64,000 nt of DNA, from contig VZTJ01004180.1 in the NCBI GenBank assembly GCA_013397795.1, positions 293 to 64,292 on the forward strand, read 5' to 3'. The position numbers were made by a program, and so were the translations under genes. Source of the stretch: Orthonyx spaldingii (lineage: Eukaryota; Chordata; Aves; Passeriformes; Orthonychidae). Shown here piece by piece: positions 23,201 through 36,429 of the stretch. The notes below the pieces were generated by a model. It saw only the letters and a program-made list of their open reading frames with translations, searched no databases and was not told the DNA's origin. Position 1 is the first letter of the stretch. Every line of letters starts with the position of its first letter.

Positions 23201-25850
23201 TCTGTTTATCACAAGCCTCTATAAATAAGTGTCTTTGCAGATGTTTTCTCTTTATTGAAAATACTTTTTCTCTCCTCAGGGCATGCTACACTATTAAATG
23301 AAACTATGAATTTCCTTGCTTGTTACAGAAGACACTTAGAACAGTGTGGCAGGCATAGCACTGGCATAACTTTTTAATATCAATGTTAAGAATTATTTAC
23401 AGACTAGTAGTGTAGTGCTGATATATTTTATCTGGCAGAACTTTTTAACATAAATTCTAAGCGCCATTTACATATTATTTTAGTATTTCATTGATGCTAT
23501 GTCTGGTTAATCAAAAATGATCAGCTAATTTCATTGATAGTTATATCTCTGTGATAAATACCATGAATTTCACTGACAGCTAAATGGTCTGGGTCACTTA
23601 GGATAATATTATTAGCCTAATTAATTATTAATCATTTGTCTGTCCTATTCATACTTCCTGTATCTGCATCTGCATTTCTGTCATAGTGTGGTTCAAATTT
23701 ACAGTTATTCTCTAGTGTCAAATGTCATGTTGTCAGTGTTACCTCAACAAACCCAGCTGTTAATGACTGGACAGTTTCTTCAACAGACAGAATAAACACA
23801 ATCACAAAACTGTTTCTGAAGAGGCTTTATAAAACTCTAGAGAGGAAAAGATGAAAGAAAAATAAGGAGTTACTGCGTAGTTTAGGAATTTTGAATTACA
23901 ATATACACTGATATACTCCTATTTATATTACATTTCAACCTGAGATAATTCATTATTCATGTCTTTTACAGTAAAATACTGAAGTCACTTGGAAATGTAA
24001 CAATTAGTGCGGAATAATGTATTTACATACCTTGTTTAAATGTACCTGCTGGCTTCTTAGCAGTGAAATTTTGCCCCACCCTGCCTTTTTTTTTTAACTT
24101 AAAATGTTCAAATCTAGATTTACTGACTAAGCTCATACTTAGAGAGGTAAATATTACAAATCTAGAATGTCTTTGCCTTCCAGTCAAGGTTGGCCTATGC
24201 TGATACTGGCAAAGTTAAGCAGTTGTCACAGTCTTTAAATATGGCTATTATAGCTATCTTGCCTGGGCATTAGAAACATTCAGCACAGTTTGCACACATT
24301 GTAAATTACTTCAGGCTCTTCCTAAGGAGAATTTTCTTGGCATAGTTTCTAAGATGCATGCTTCCCTCATTAGAAGAATAGCTTAAAGAAATTGAGTACG
24401 AAACTACAAGAGATGACAAAGAGCTGCAAAATTAGCTTTGTATTTTGTGATAATGTCCATGAAATCCTTCCCTGTGTGATACAGAGTGGACGTGATGTAA
24501 AAACCACATTGTGTGCAGAACTGTAACAGAAGTCCTGACAGGGCACTGTTCTAGCACTCCATTGTGTAGTGGCCAAAGATGTAGATCTCTCTTGCAAAGA
24601 AATAACCCAAGGTAGTGTTGTGTCATTGTGTAACATTCAGTTCCAGTAGTTTGCCTCAGTTTGAATCAGTCACCAAAAGAGGAAAGGGAAGGAATGTTGG
24701 CCAAGTGTATAGTTGTGATAAGTTATTAGTGTTCATGCAACACTAACATCCATCAGACTCTGAAGGAATGGAATGCAGTGCATCTGCAGTGAGGATATGT
24801 TTATGTTGGATTAGCCTGTGCTAATGCAGAGTGTGTTTTCCACCATTTCACTCATGCCACTCTAATATCTCTTGTAGGTGAGCCACATCACAGTCTTACT
24901 GCAGTGGGCTGCGGCTTGAGTGCTTTTCAGATGTGGAAATGGTTTGCTTTGTGTATCTATAGTAACTAACTGCTGGCATTTTCACTAAGTGCTGTGCATA
25001 GGCTGAGGGTGTGTGACTGTTATTATTATCTGCTTTTTAACTTACCCCAGAAGGCAATGTACTATGTGGAAGCTAAATTATCTTGAAATAAACCAGTTCA
25101 TGATCTGAACTGCTTCAGCTCTAGCAGCAGAGATGCTCATGAAGTTTAATTGACCCTGGCAAAAATAACCTTTAGTGTGTATAGAGAGACCTTTGGATGT
25201 TATAGTTTACCTTTCTTGATCTGAGAGCAGATAAAGTACAGTGGCTGCGTGGGCTGTAATGCTCTCAGCTCCTATCACTTTCCTGCATGGTAGACATGCC
25301 TTTTAGTTGGTGGTAGAGCAATCAGCAGGTGAATTTATGTTTTATCCGAAAACATCGCTTCTAATTAAATGTCTCATCTTCTCAGTGGTGCCTAGCTCTG
25401 CTGAACTGTTTGTACTCAAGTAATAAACATTCCTTTGCACATTGCAGATATAGCAGTAAGTTTAGTGGCAGTTATATATGGTGAAGGATTACTCAATGAC
25501 AGCATCTTATCTTACCTATGTGTGAAAGGCAAGAGGTTTTATGATTGCGACATTACCCACTAAGCAAGCTTTCTTAATAATTCACTAAAGAAATTAGTTT
25601 GAAACAAAGCTGAGAGTAAAGAAATAATCAGAAGGCAAAACCATGGCATCATTTTTCCAAATAGAATGCTTTAAAACTTGTCGAGCTGCCATTGCTTGGC
25701 TCGTGCCACTATGCCCTTTCCCTAGCACCCAGCCCTGTGTGCTTAGGAGCTGTTGATTTCCTCCTCATATGTTTTTTTACTACCATCTCCTTCAGGTTGT
25801 GGTGGTAAAACATGAATGGACTTGGAGTAAAAATCATGGGGGAATTACAA
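17297..25850. other. 8.5 kb of non-coding AT-rich DNA
   Basis: No repeat family or confident exon was recognised. A minus-strand open frame at 19411-19830 is discussed as a finding. A GAGAGAGAGA run lies at about 19499. Confidence 0.55.
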
Positions 25851-26028
25851 TCACGGAATCATAGAATGGTTTGAGCTGGAAGAGACCTTAGGTATTATCT
25901 ATTTCCAATGCCGCTGCCATGAGCAGGGACACTCCATACTAGACCAGGTTGCTCAAAGACCACGTCCAACCTGGTCTTGAACACCTCCAGGGATGGGACA
26001 TCCAGAATTTCTCTGGGCAACCTAATAG
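25851..26028 (-). mobile_element. CR1 LINE 3' end, minus strand, 5'-truncated
   Basis: Read on the + strand it starts with the reversed CR1 tail (GGAATCATAGAATGGTTTGA, GCTGGAAGAGACCTTA) and continues through GTTGCTCAAAGACC and CACCTCCAGGGATGGGACAT to TCTCTGGGCAACCTAATAG. The 5' truncation point at 26028 lies against a 16-base palindrome. Confidence 0.9.
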
Positions 26029-26527
26029 TGATATCATGATATCAAATTAGTTATGTTGCGATATAAGTGAATTAGCGATACTGCAATCAATATTACTTTG
26101 TTGATGTCTTTGCATGTTTTTCAGTGAAAGTAATTATGAAGAAATTCTGTCTCTCACTCTGTGTTTCTTATCACCCTCTCTCTGTCACCATTTTACAATG
26201 GTATTTTGCCATTAAAGTCTGTTTCTTAGTAGGTAACATACTTCAGAGCGTGGAGTAGCATGTTACAGAGCCTGGTGCATATGTTGTTTTATACTGTTTC
26301 TTCTAGGATGTGTTGTGCATGTAGAGAACTATTGTAACCTAAAAATACTGTATTGCTTTAAAAGCAGACAATATAAAAAGTCTTCCTGTATATTGTGAAT
26401 ATTAAGTCAGGTGGAATTCATGTTACATCACTTTGTAAGTGATGTGGTTTTAAAACTGTGGTTAGCAGCTTGTTCTGCTTTTGGCATTCCATTAAAAAGT
26501 TAAATGAGTTTTTGAGAATAGGGCAGT

Positions 26528-26695
26528 ATGTTCCCTGCCATGTCAAACGTGAAAAGTGCGGAAAGTTCAGATCCTGGAAGTTCCTGCCAGATGACACAGT
26601 TTGTGTTAAATCATCCAACCCTTATGTTGATACCTTGCTGTGCTGTTCTGCCTTGTGCAGAGATGGTTAAAAAAGATTTGTCCTTGCAAGAGAAG
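26528..26695 (+). CDS. Candidate exon, function unknown
   Basis: An ATG at 26528 opens exactly 56 codons ending at a textbook donor, GAGAAG|GTAAGT (GT at 26696). The peptide begins MFPAMSNVKSAESSDPGSS and ends VKKDLSLQEK, a polar composition that looks more protein-like than most short frames here. A second frame across the same interval is also open, so codon evidence is weak. I see no partner exon in the window and no known protein. It could be an alternative first exon of a large gene, a long non-coding RNA exon, or chance. Confidence 0.25.
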
Positions 26696-27518
26696 GTAAG
26701 TAGGCTAAACACAGTCATCCTGCTTTATTGCTGTAACATCAAGGCACTATAAAATCTGCAGACAAAGCAGAGGGAGAGGAATCTACAGCTTTCCTAATCC
26801 ATTTACATAATCTTTAGCTTTTCAGCTCAATTTTTGTGTACAAAGATAATACCTCATCACTTGCATGTACAATCTCTTACATTTCCCATGAACATCACTT
26901 TAGAATTTTTGAAGCATCAGGATTCCTTCACATCTATAAATATTTTAATTATGCAATCCCTCTTAATTGGTTGAAATTAACCTGCTCCTAAACATCCACA
27001 AGTAATAATGGTTGTTGGCTAATTTTTATACTATTGCTGATAAAACAGCAGACGATGAGTGATCTGACAAGTATTGCAACATTCTGGCAGCAATTATTTG
27101 TTTAATTAAATTATACATGATAATGTAGGGTATGGGCTGCTCTGCCTGTATGGGTACGTCTCAGTTTATATTCCCATACTGGGTGCAAAATTCCTTAAAT
27201 TCAGTGAACTGTTGGGTAAGAGTTGCATAACATATAACAGCTGGCCTTTTATAAATTCATACTCTAGATTATGCAGACATAACATTTTGGAGTTAAAATA
27301 TCAAGCATTTTCCTGGGTTTTTTTTTTCAATCTTGTCAGAACCCACAGTATCAAACCTATAGTTCTCAAAGGCATGGAAAAGAAGCTGGGTATGAGTTTT
27401 ACAGCCTGCTGCCTTGCTGATGAGGCATTAAGCATAAAGGAAAGGAACACGATAACACCAACCAGCAAATCATCAGCTTCTGGCTCCTCCCAAGTTTCAG
27501 CTGACTTCCTACCAGACC

Positions 27519-27589
27519 TGTGAAGCAAGCTGTAAGAATTATCTTCCTCTAGGCGCTAGGCAGCACTTTCCAAGTCAGCTTGCTTCACA
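27519..27589. repeat. Perfect 14-bp inverted repeat with 43-base loop
   Basis: TGTGAAGCAAGCTG at 27519-27532 is the exact reverse complement of 27576-27589. The loop also holds CTAGGCGCTAG, itself nearly palindromic. The role is unknown. Confidence 0.7.
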
Positions 27590-27887
27590 ATGCCTGCAGA
27601 AACTTGGTGGAAACAGCAGATTTTATCTTGCCTGAGGATTATAGTCTGTTGTCTAAAAAGATGTTGTCGACAGTGTGTTGCCTATTAAAAATGCAGTAGT
27701 ACAGTATGCAACTTATATAATCATCCACTCAGTAATAGAACTCTTCAAAGCACATCCTTACCAATCTCCTTTTAATATAAGCAGGGGCAATAACCCTGAG
27801 GTTTATCTGAATACATTTGAGGAACAAATTCTGCTTTTAGGGTATCCTTGACTGTTCAACTTCACTTACTCATTCGTATCTGTATGT

Positions 27888-28186
27888 CAGATAGGTAGGT
27901 TGGAATCATCTAGACTAATCCCCATGCTCAAGCAGCGTCAGCTAGAACCAGTTGCCCAGGACCATAGCTGTCAAAGTTTTAATATCTCCACAAGTGGAGA
28001 TTCCAGAGCCCCTCTGGGCAACCTATGCCAGTGTTTGACCACACTCACCAATAAAGAAGTGTTGTCTTGTGTTCAGATGGACTTGCCTGTGCTTTCACTG
28101 TGCCCATTGCCACTTGACCTGTTGCTGGGTACTACTGGAAAGTCTGTTTCTTTCATTCTTGTTCCCTTGCCTCAAATATTTGTTGA
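27888..28186 (-). mobile_element. CR1 LINE 3' region, minus strand
   Basis: The + strand reads as the reversed CR1 tail: CCATGCTCAAGCAG, CAGTTGCCCAGGACCAT, TCTGGGCAACCTATGCCAGT, GTTTGACCACACTCACC. It continues through the GTGCCCATTGCCACTTGACC block to CCTCAAATATTT. It is a different subfamily from the neighbouring copy that begins at 28187. Confidence 0.9.
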
Positions 28187-29256
28187 ATGATAGAACAAAT
28201 TGGATTGGAAGGGACCTGTAAAGGCCATCTAGTCCAACTTCCCCTGTGATGAGTATGAATGATGCTCTGAGCTATACCCTTGCTCAATCCATTACACCCA
28301 TTGAGGAGCCTGAGCTTTCTCTTCTCTAGGCTGAGGAGTCTCAGCCTCTCCTCATACAACAGATGCTTCAGTCCCTTAATCATCTCTGTGCTGGACTCAC
28401 TCCATTAAGTCCATGTCTCTCTTGTACTGGGCAGTCCAGTCCTGGTCATGCAGTGCTCCAAACTGTGGTCACGAGTGCTGAATGGAGGGGGAGGATCACT
28501 TTCTTTGACCTATGGTCATTGCACTTCATATCAACCACAATGATGTTGGCACTCTGAAGGTGCATTGCTGGTTTGTGATCAGCTTGTTGTCCACCAGGAT
28601 CCCAATGGCTTCTCTGCAGAGCTTCTTTCCAGCAGGTCAGTCCCCAGTGTATATGGTGCCTGTGTTTATTCTTCTCCACAGTTCTCTTCAGGACTTTGCA
28701 TTTCCCCTTGTTAAAATTCATGAGGTTCCTCTTGACCCATTCTCCAGCTCGTCAAGGTCCCACATGGTAGCACAATGATGTGGTGTTCCAGCTGCTCCTC
28801 CCAGTTTTGCATCATCTGTGAACTTGCTGAGGTGCACTCTGTCACATCATTTCAGGTCATTAGTGAAGCTGTTAAACAGTATTAACCCCAGTAATGATCC
28901 CTGGATTACACCACTTGTGACTTGCCTCCAATTGGACTTTGTGCTGCTGGTCACCACCCACCAAGTCTGGCCATTCAGTCAATTTTCAATCTGTAATTAT
29001 CTAGCCTTTAATTTGTCAGCTTGTCTTTGAGGATGTTACAGGGTCTGCCTTAACTCAGGTTGAGGTAGACAGCTTTAACTGCTCTCTCCACTCATCCAAC
29101 AGGCTACTCACCTTGTTGAAGGTTATCAGATTGCTAAAGCATGATTTCCCCTCTGCAAACCCATACTGATTGCTCCCAATTTCCTTTTTTCCCTTCATGT
29201 GTTTGAAAATGGTTTCCAGGATGATTTTCTCCATCATCTTTCTGTGGATATAAATT
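28187..29256 (-). mobile_element. CR1 LINE, about 1.07 kb, RT part through 3' end, minus strand
   Basis: The 3' tail lies at 28187-28240 (GATTGGAAGGGACCTGTAAA, CCATCTAGTCCAAC). The element then runs leftward-coding through the SLEKRKLRLL and CLYEERL-type region, the FNKGKCKVL block, and the RT region near 29100-29250 (MEKIILETIFKHM, GFAEGKSC, LITFNKV). Frameshifts and stops split the frame, so it is dead. It is the longest CR1 copy in the window. Confidence 0.92.
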
Positions 29257-32200
29257 GTTGCTATATTGTTTGCCTGTGGTTGCAAAGCTCAGATAATAGA
29301 TTTGGTAGGAAAGCTGTCTTACTCATTTTATTTGAGAGACACTTAAATGATGAAATCTCTAGATCCTGGATTTTTCAAAACATCCCAGTTATTTTATGGA
29401 GATTAAATTGAAATTTGTCTTGTGGCCAGTGAATGGGAGGATGCATGGAAGAGGAGTAAGTAGAAATCCTCTAGAGCATTGCAGGCAGTGAGGCTTTGGG
29501 GACTAAGAGGAGTGTTTGGGATGTGTGTACAAACTATTGTGTTTGCAATGAATTAATGTTTTTCCTGTTTTCGTAGTCTCCTCCTATTAGAACAAAGCTA
29601 CATTGCAATTGACTTGATTAAAAAGAAGTCTAATATTCCCAGTTAGTGGCTATGTTTCTTTTATAAGTGAAACTCTGAAGAGTGACACAAAACTAGCAGC
29701 CTTGCAAAGGTTTGGGAATATTGCTTAAAACTTTGTCCTTCAAGATTATTTAGTGTCTTCTGGCTTTTCAAGGCTGTAGATAGACCAACAGGAACGTGTG
29801 AGGCCACCTCCCTTACTCCATTCAGTTCCATATTACCTTTTTAGAAGTGGATCTGTAGGACATACTGGTGGGTTATGAGGGCAAGTGAGATATTACCTGC
29901 CAAACTAACCATGGCAGAGAGGGAGAGAAATTGAAAATCTGTCAGAAGATGCCTCAAAACAATGCATATTCTGATAGCTAATTTCCATTTGCTTGCTAAT
30001 CAAGGAGGACAAAGTCATTCCTGCTACTCAGACATTTGGGGGTTTTTTAGTCTTTCCCTTGAGCATAAGTATTTATTCTCTTTTTCAGTGTGGGTAAATC
30101 AGACAAGAATCTAGGTGGAAAGGCAATCAGAGAGAATGAAATGATGAGGCTTTATAAATAATCCTGTTTTGAGTATACTGAATATAGAAGTTGTGCGATT
30201 GAATGTGGTGTATGTAAAATCAAAGGTCTAAGAGAAAAATTGAAGAAAACTGTAAAAAGCTTTTTCCTCTTGTGATTGAAGGCTAGAAAAAATGAGTTTC
30301 ATATCAGCACTACATTGTCAACAGTGTTGAATGGCCTGATTACTGCAGAAATTAAAAAAAATAAATATGAAAATTAGCTGTGCTGGCCAGATAGAGAAGA
30401 TACATTTTTTGTTATTACTATGGCTTGTTTGTGAAAATGCTAGTAAGAATTCATTGCACTTACTCTTGTGAGAGCAAAACCGTCAAGCCTCCAAATTCTT
30501 TCTTACTGTTTTGAGCCTTTAGGTTGCTTCTTGGAGTGTAGAATTTTGCCAAGGAATTGGTCCATGTATTTTCAGAATGGGTTCTGAAATTTTTACATCC
30601 TATTCTGTCCTATTCTGATCATTATCTTTGTCCTGCCTTTTTTTTTTTTTTCAGTAGTTTACAATTTAGCTCAGTATTCCATCTGCTCTTCTTATAGTAC
30701 CAAAATAATATAAATAACAGATTTGTCATGTCTTCCATGAGCAATTCTATTCTATTCCATCTCTTGCAAAGTGACTGCAGGCACAGAAGTGGGGAATTTA
30801 TCACCATGATGAGGTTATTTGATACAATAAACAGCTGGGAGATGCAAGCTTATCTGCTACAAAAATGTTTTATCTCATGTTGTGAGACACCTAGGATTTT
30901 GAATATGGAACAGCAGCTGGTAGTTTAAGGTCAATCCCTATATGAAAGTCAGTGCCTACCAGGATTTGCCTAAAACATGTGCAAGGCTAGTTCAACTCCT
31001 TTATTCTGCTTGTGCTCAGAGCTGCTGTGTTTTGAAGAGTGCTGTTAAGGAATGTTGCTGGACGTTCTCACACTAGAAAATTGTAATACAAAGTTGGTAG
31101 TGTAAGGAATCAGCTGGAATTCTGCAATTATACTGGAGGATTTTTTTAAAATAAGTTCTGAGCTGGCATAATGTACAAGCATTGCTTTATGTTTCTGAAA
31201 GGCTATCTACCTTTGATTCAATACCATCCAGAATCTTACAGTTTGCTGTTGTGACTATTACTGTGTTTCCATATCCCTAATTTGATTTACCTCTTAAGAA
31301 GTGTATCTGTTTCATGTGGCTAATTTCTGTATTTGCTCTAGCAGAAGAAGAAAGAAAAGGAAAGAGGAAAGAGAAAAGAGAGTCATTGTTTTGTGATGAC
31401 AGGACAAAAAGTGTTGCTTTAATTCCTCCTCTGCAGACTTAAGAGTAATTTTGGAAATATTCTCCTTTTAAGACTTATCTCCACAGATTCTCTCCTTGTA
31501 ATACTGCTTAGCATTTTGAATGTTCAGCATTCAGGTAAAGAACACTATATATGGATCTCTTGGGATAGCATGTTCTAACTGTAGAACATCCAGATTTGTA
31601 ATTTCAAGCTTAATGGATAGAGTCGGCAGTTTTATTATCTGCTTTGTCTTGGTGCTTTTATTTTCCTGTGGAAAGATTCCGATCTCACAGTTCTACAGTC
31701 AGTTTTGCTTTGGCATCTAGTTTGTATTTTTCCCAAGAGGCATAGTTAGTTCTTGCTGATCACCCCTCATGGCTGAAGGAACATGCAATATACATTTTAA
31801 GACTTATTCCTGAAAAGTCACTTCTGTGGGATGCTTACATAAGCAGACTGCAGTGTGCCCTGTTTTTTGAAGGCATATCTGGTACAGTGGACAAAACCAT
31901 TACCTGTCACTGTTTGTAATACTGTTGGGGTTGGTTTTTTTTTTCTTTTATTTTGTTTCTTCATTACACGCTACAGTGTCCTTTCTGGATCCTTTTGTTC
32001 ATACTGGTTTAGGAAGATATTTTTTTCTAGACATTCTGCAATATTTTTTGTCTTGTATTTGAGCATCCTTCAAAGATATCTGTTTTTATAGAGGGACTTT
32101 GAGAACAATGGTCTTAGCTATCTCTAATGTACTAGATTATTTGGAATTTTTCTAATAATTGCTTATGTCTTAGCCCCATGTGCTATCTTGTTTCTGTTAA

Positions 32201-35200
32201 TACTTTTTTCATCTCCCATATTCACAGTGCAGGATTAGACAGTAGAGGCCTGTTTTAAAATTATTTGCTGATTCACCTTTATTTTGCTGTGCGAGTGAGA
32301 TTGTGCATTCTCAAAAATCGCACTGTGGTATGGCATATTTTATAGAATAATTTTATGTAAGCAGGTGTAAGACTTCTGGAGTAGATGTCCTCTCATGCAC
32401 AGCCCTTTAGATACACCAGGGGATTTCTTTGTCTCTTGTTAATCTAAACTAGATGTAATCCCTAGGATCACATATGCTTATTCAGCATGATAATCTGTCA
32501 AAAAAGAGGGTAGCTAACATGTGGCCATTTCATTGTTGCTGCCTTTGACCAAATTGGTGTCCCTCTTTAAATAATTGGACTGATGCCTATTGCTGAGTCT
32601 GCCTTGACAATATGCCTATGTTCACTGCTTGTTTCATCCTGGACTCACTGCGGTGCTCTTTCTTTGATCTTTCTGTGCTTTTAGGCCTGTTGTGCTTCTA
32701 TTGCTGTTTTAAGTTCTAGGGCTTCTCTAGCTAAATTAGATCTCTGACTTGCCTGATTTTTCTCCCATTTCCTTTTGCTAGAAAGTCTTGTGTATCTTAG
32801 ATCCTTATCTGATTTCCAACAAATGAAGATCAGAAGTTCAAGATTAGAGACTCAGTTAGAATGAATACAGGAACTTTTTTCCCACTTCAATGCTCTGTGA
32901 TGTTCACCCTGGACAACACATTCTTCACAATTAATGTATTCAATTTTTCTATAGAAGTCTGGTAAAAAACTTGGGTTGAAAACATATGACAGAAAGGAAG
33001 AAAGGCAAATGCAGAGCCCAGTTGTTATTTCCACTCCCATTCTGTATTTTTTGTCTCACTTAAAGCATGAGTACACAATTTATGTACAACTCCTAAGGAA
33101 TCAGGACCTTGGAAAGCCAAAGTGAAGGTGATGGAAAATTTATATATTTCATTGACATCATACCCATGTTCAGAGGCTGCTTCCTCTCATCTCTCCTCTT
33201 AATCTGCCTTTGAATCTGTCAATCTGCCATGCCCACTGCTATTGTTTCTGTCAAGCAAGCTGTGCTTTTGACATTGACAGATTTATGATTTTATCCCATA
33301 AATTTCAGAAAAATATGCCCACTAAGTGCAGTTCACCTTACTGTTTGATTATTTCTTTGAAAACCTTTCCATTTAAATGGAGAGAGGCATAATTTGTCCA
33401 GCTGCTCAACCTTGTCATCAGGGACATGTTCTAGGGATAAGCAGGATTTAGCAGAGGTTAGCAGGGGTACATTTGTACAAGAGCTACTTGTTAATATACT
33501 AGTGACGTATCACAGAAGGATTCACTTCGGGCAGGAGTTAAGTGTGGGCTTTGTACATCAGCTGATCTCTGACAATAAGCTCCATTCTAAACTAGATTGC
33601 TTGATCTTTTCAGGCTCATCAATTTCTAGAAGAGTATTTGCTTTTTGAAATGTTCAGGTAAATCCTTAATCTGATAAAGATTTAATGGAGAAAACCCTGT
33701 AATCATAGTATGTTTTTTTCATCTCAAGCAAATGCAGTGGAACTACAATGTTAGCTTTTAGCTTGACAGCTTCTTCAGAAATATGCATTCTTTGGCATAA
33801 GCTCTTACACATAACCTGTGCCAGTTATGTCTTGCATATTAACTGCATACACAAGATGTGATGTAATGAAACCCAGAGCATATCTGAATTAAATTTGGCA
33901 TTGCTGCAGGAAAGAGCCAGTTAATGTCCTTGTGTAATGCTTATGTAATAGATTAGATTCTCTGCCTGACTGTTCTAGTTGTCTGTGGTGGTATATAAAA
34001 AGCTTGCCAGCTTGCTAGTACTCAATTAGCTCATTCACCACGAGTAAACTAGTTTTCTAGCTTATAGGAGGAAAGCACTTCCAATCCTCTAATTGGTTTA
34101 TGCATATAATCTTTTCCACACACTAACAAGTGCAAAAGTTGACTTGCTAATAGAATCAGAGAATAACGTGAGAGGGAAGAGACAATACAGAAAGATCTAT
34201 AAACTCAATCTGTATGGACAATTGTTTATTAATAGCACCATTTGTTACTCCTTCAGTTCTTTCTGGTTACTTGAGACAACAGATAAATCTTAATAGAGAA
34301 GAAAAGGGATCATAGTCACCTAATGCATAACAATGTTTGGTTTCTGAGATATACAGTTGCTGTCAAGCTATCAAACTAACTGTTTTATATATATTATTCT
34401 AACTTTCTGCGTATTTTCTTATTAATATTTTTAGAGGATACAAATAGGCTTTAGTTGTTACCTGTTATCAGTTTTTAATAGGAAGCTGTACATTTTAGAA
34501 AACTTACAAAACTGGTAAAAGAGGAAATTCTCTCTTCAGAAAGCATTTTTGGAGATACCATGTCAATGTTAGTTCAGAGTCTTTGAAAAACTATGCCTTG
34601 TAGCCTATTTTATGGCATAGAAGATGACCTTTTAGGACTTTTAACTGAAGGATATAATAATCTCATTATAGTATTTTTAGTGGACCTACTGAGCAGGGGA
34701 TCTTGGAACAGAATTTCTTCAAAACTTTAACTATGAACATGGTCAGGACAGAACCAAGACAGTGCTGGGCTCTTGTTATTGTCTGGTTCCTTCCAGGACA
34801 GAAGCACTGGATCTGATGAGAGATACCATCCTGAAATGGGACATGTACCTTCCAGGTTTCAGGTGCTTCTCCAGCCTTTCTTACTTGTCTTTATGACATC
34901 AAAAAATGCAGCAATACCTCTTCCAGAGTTAACCAGAACCATGGTGATGCTCCACTTTAAATTTTGTTATTGCAGCCCCTTGTCTGACTTCTCATCCATA
35001 CAGAGTCTTACCATGAATAAAACATTGGAAATTCTTGATCCAAAGTACCAAACCTTCAATACTAAGGAAAACCTGAATGTTTTGTAAAGCTATTGGTAAC
35101 ATCTACGTCATGTTCTGCTTTATTTAATGTAAGCTGTTCTTAAAACTGCGTCATTTTCTTTAGAGTTGCTGAGATGTTTTATAGATATTTTTCATCCAAA

Positions 35201-35915
35201 TTTATGTCTTCAAGCTTGCTCATCTCATAGCTATTGCATGTTTAGAAATTTTTATATATTAACATAGCCAATAATATACTTTTTAGTTTAAGAATCAGTC
35301 TAAGAGTAAACATTAACTGAACGCTTAATTCTCCTACTAGAGTTTAAGCAGATCCTTGCTACATGCAGAAGAGAAAGTAATTTTCCTAAAGGTTTTTGAT
35401 AGTCTGTAATAATAATTCAAAATTGAAAAATCACATCAAATTGCAATGAAAAGCTTTATGTAGGAAATCAGGGCCATGGTTTCACTTGACCTGTGGTTTT
35501 AGCTCCTTTTAAACTTCAAGAGAATAGCTCAGAAAATAGGTTGTATTATTAAAAAAATAGCCTGATCAAAGAAAATATGTACATTCCTGTTGCAGCATGA
35601 CCAGGAACACTTTATTCTGCCAAAAGCTTTGCTCTGTGCCAGTGAACCTCCTCTGTTCATTGGACAATATCTTCCACACAGGCAATTTATGTAACTGATT
35701 TCCAAGATACCCAGGTAACTCTCTGAACTGCACCTTCTGGGCATTCTCAGGCTGGACACCTGGTTCTGACTGTTACTTGATAAGAATAAAGTGTCTCATG
35801 GTTTGCCTGTTCCTCTGAGCCTCTTTGACCCCTTATAGTCCTAGAAACATTTCTCAAAGAAGCTGGATGTGTTGATTCTCCCCAAGCACACCGAGTCTCA
35901 GAAAAAAAAGAATGG
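29257..35915. other. 6.6 kb of non-coding AT-rich DNA
   Basis: No confident exon or repeat was found. A TATATAAAA sequence sits at about 33992-34000 but has no supported transcript. A T run lies at about 30639-30652. Confidence 0.55.
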
Positions 35916-36287
35916 CACCTTGGAAAAGAGAGGGCTCCTGGGAGGCCTCATTGCAGCCTTCTGCTACTTAAAGGAGACTTAGGAAAAAGAGGGAGAGTGA
36001 TTTTTTATATGGGCAGATAGTGACAGGGCAAAGGAGAACAGTTCTAAACTATAAGATGAGAGATTTAGATTAGATGTTAGGAAAAAATTCTTTACTGTGA
36101 GGGTGGTGAGGCACTGAAACAGGTTGCCCAGAGAAGCTGTGGATGCCCCTTTCCTGAAGGTGTTCAGGGCTAGGTTGGATGGGGCTCTGAGCAACCTGAT
36201 TTAGTAGATGGCATCCCTGCCCGTGGGCAGGGGTTAGAACTAGATAATCTTTAGGGTCCCTTCCAACTCAAGCCCCTCTATGATTCT
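35916..36287 (+). mobile_element. CR1 LINE 3' end, about 370 bp
   Basis: GGAGGCCTCATTGCAGCCTT, ACTTAAAGGAGAC, AGTGACAGGGCAAAGG, GATTAGATGTTAGGAAAAAA, GGTTGCCCAGAGAAGCTGTG and the tail CCCTTCCAACTCAAGCC plus TATGATTCTT follow the CR1 3' consensus in order on the + strand. Confidence 0.93.
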
Positions 36288-36429
36288 TGAAGGGTCTCCT
36301 CGTACTGATCTGGTAAAAAAACCCAAATCTCTGAGAGCTTCCATTCCATCTCAAAATGTGGGATATTTTATTTTCCACAGAGTGAGATGGTGACTGAAAA
36401 TGGTGGTAACCTTAATAGTGCTCCTTTGA

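Larger units (their letters stand above)
26045..27887. other. Non-coding DNA containing a candidate exon and an inverted repeat
   Basis: No repeat family is seen. It contains the candidate exon at 26528-26695 and the inverted repeat at 27519-27589, listed separately. Confidence 0.5.

Noticed and set aside
25440..25462. Possible 8-base microexon between TTGCAG and GTAAGT
   Set aside because: Both sites are good by eye, but no transcript context supports so small an exon.
33992..34000. TATATAAAA as a promoter
   Set aside because: No initiator, open frame or transcript structure follows. The sequence is common in AT-rich DNA.
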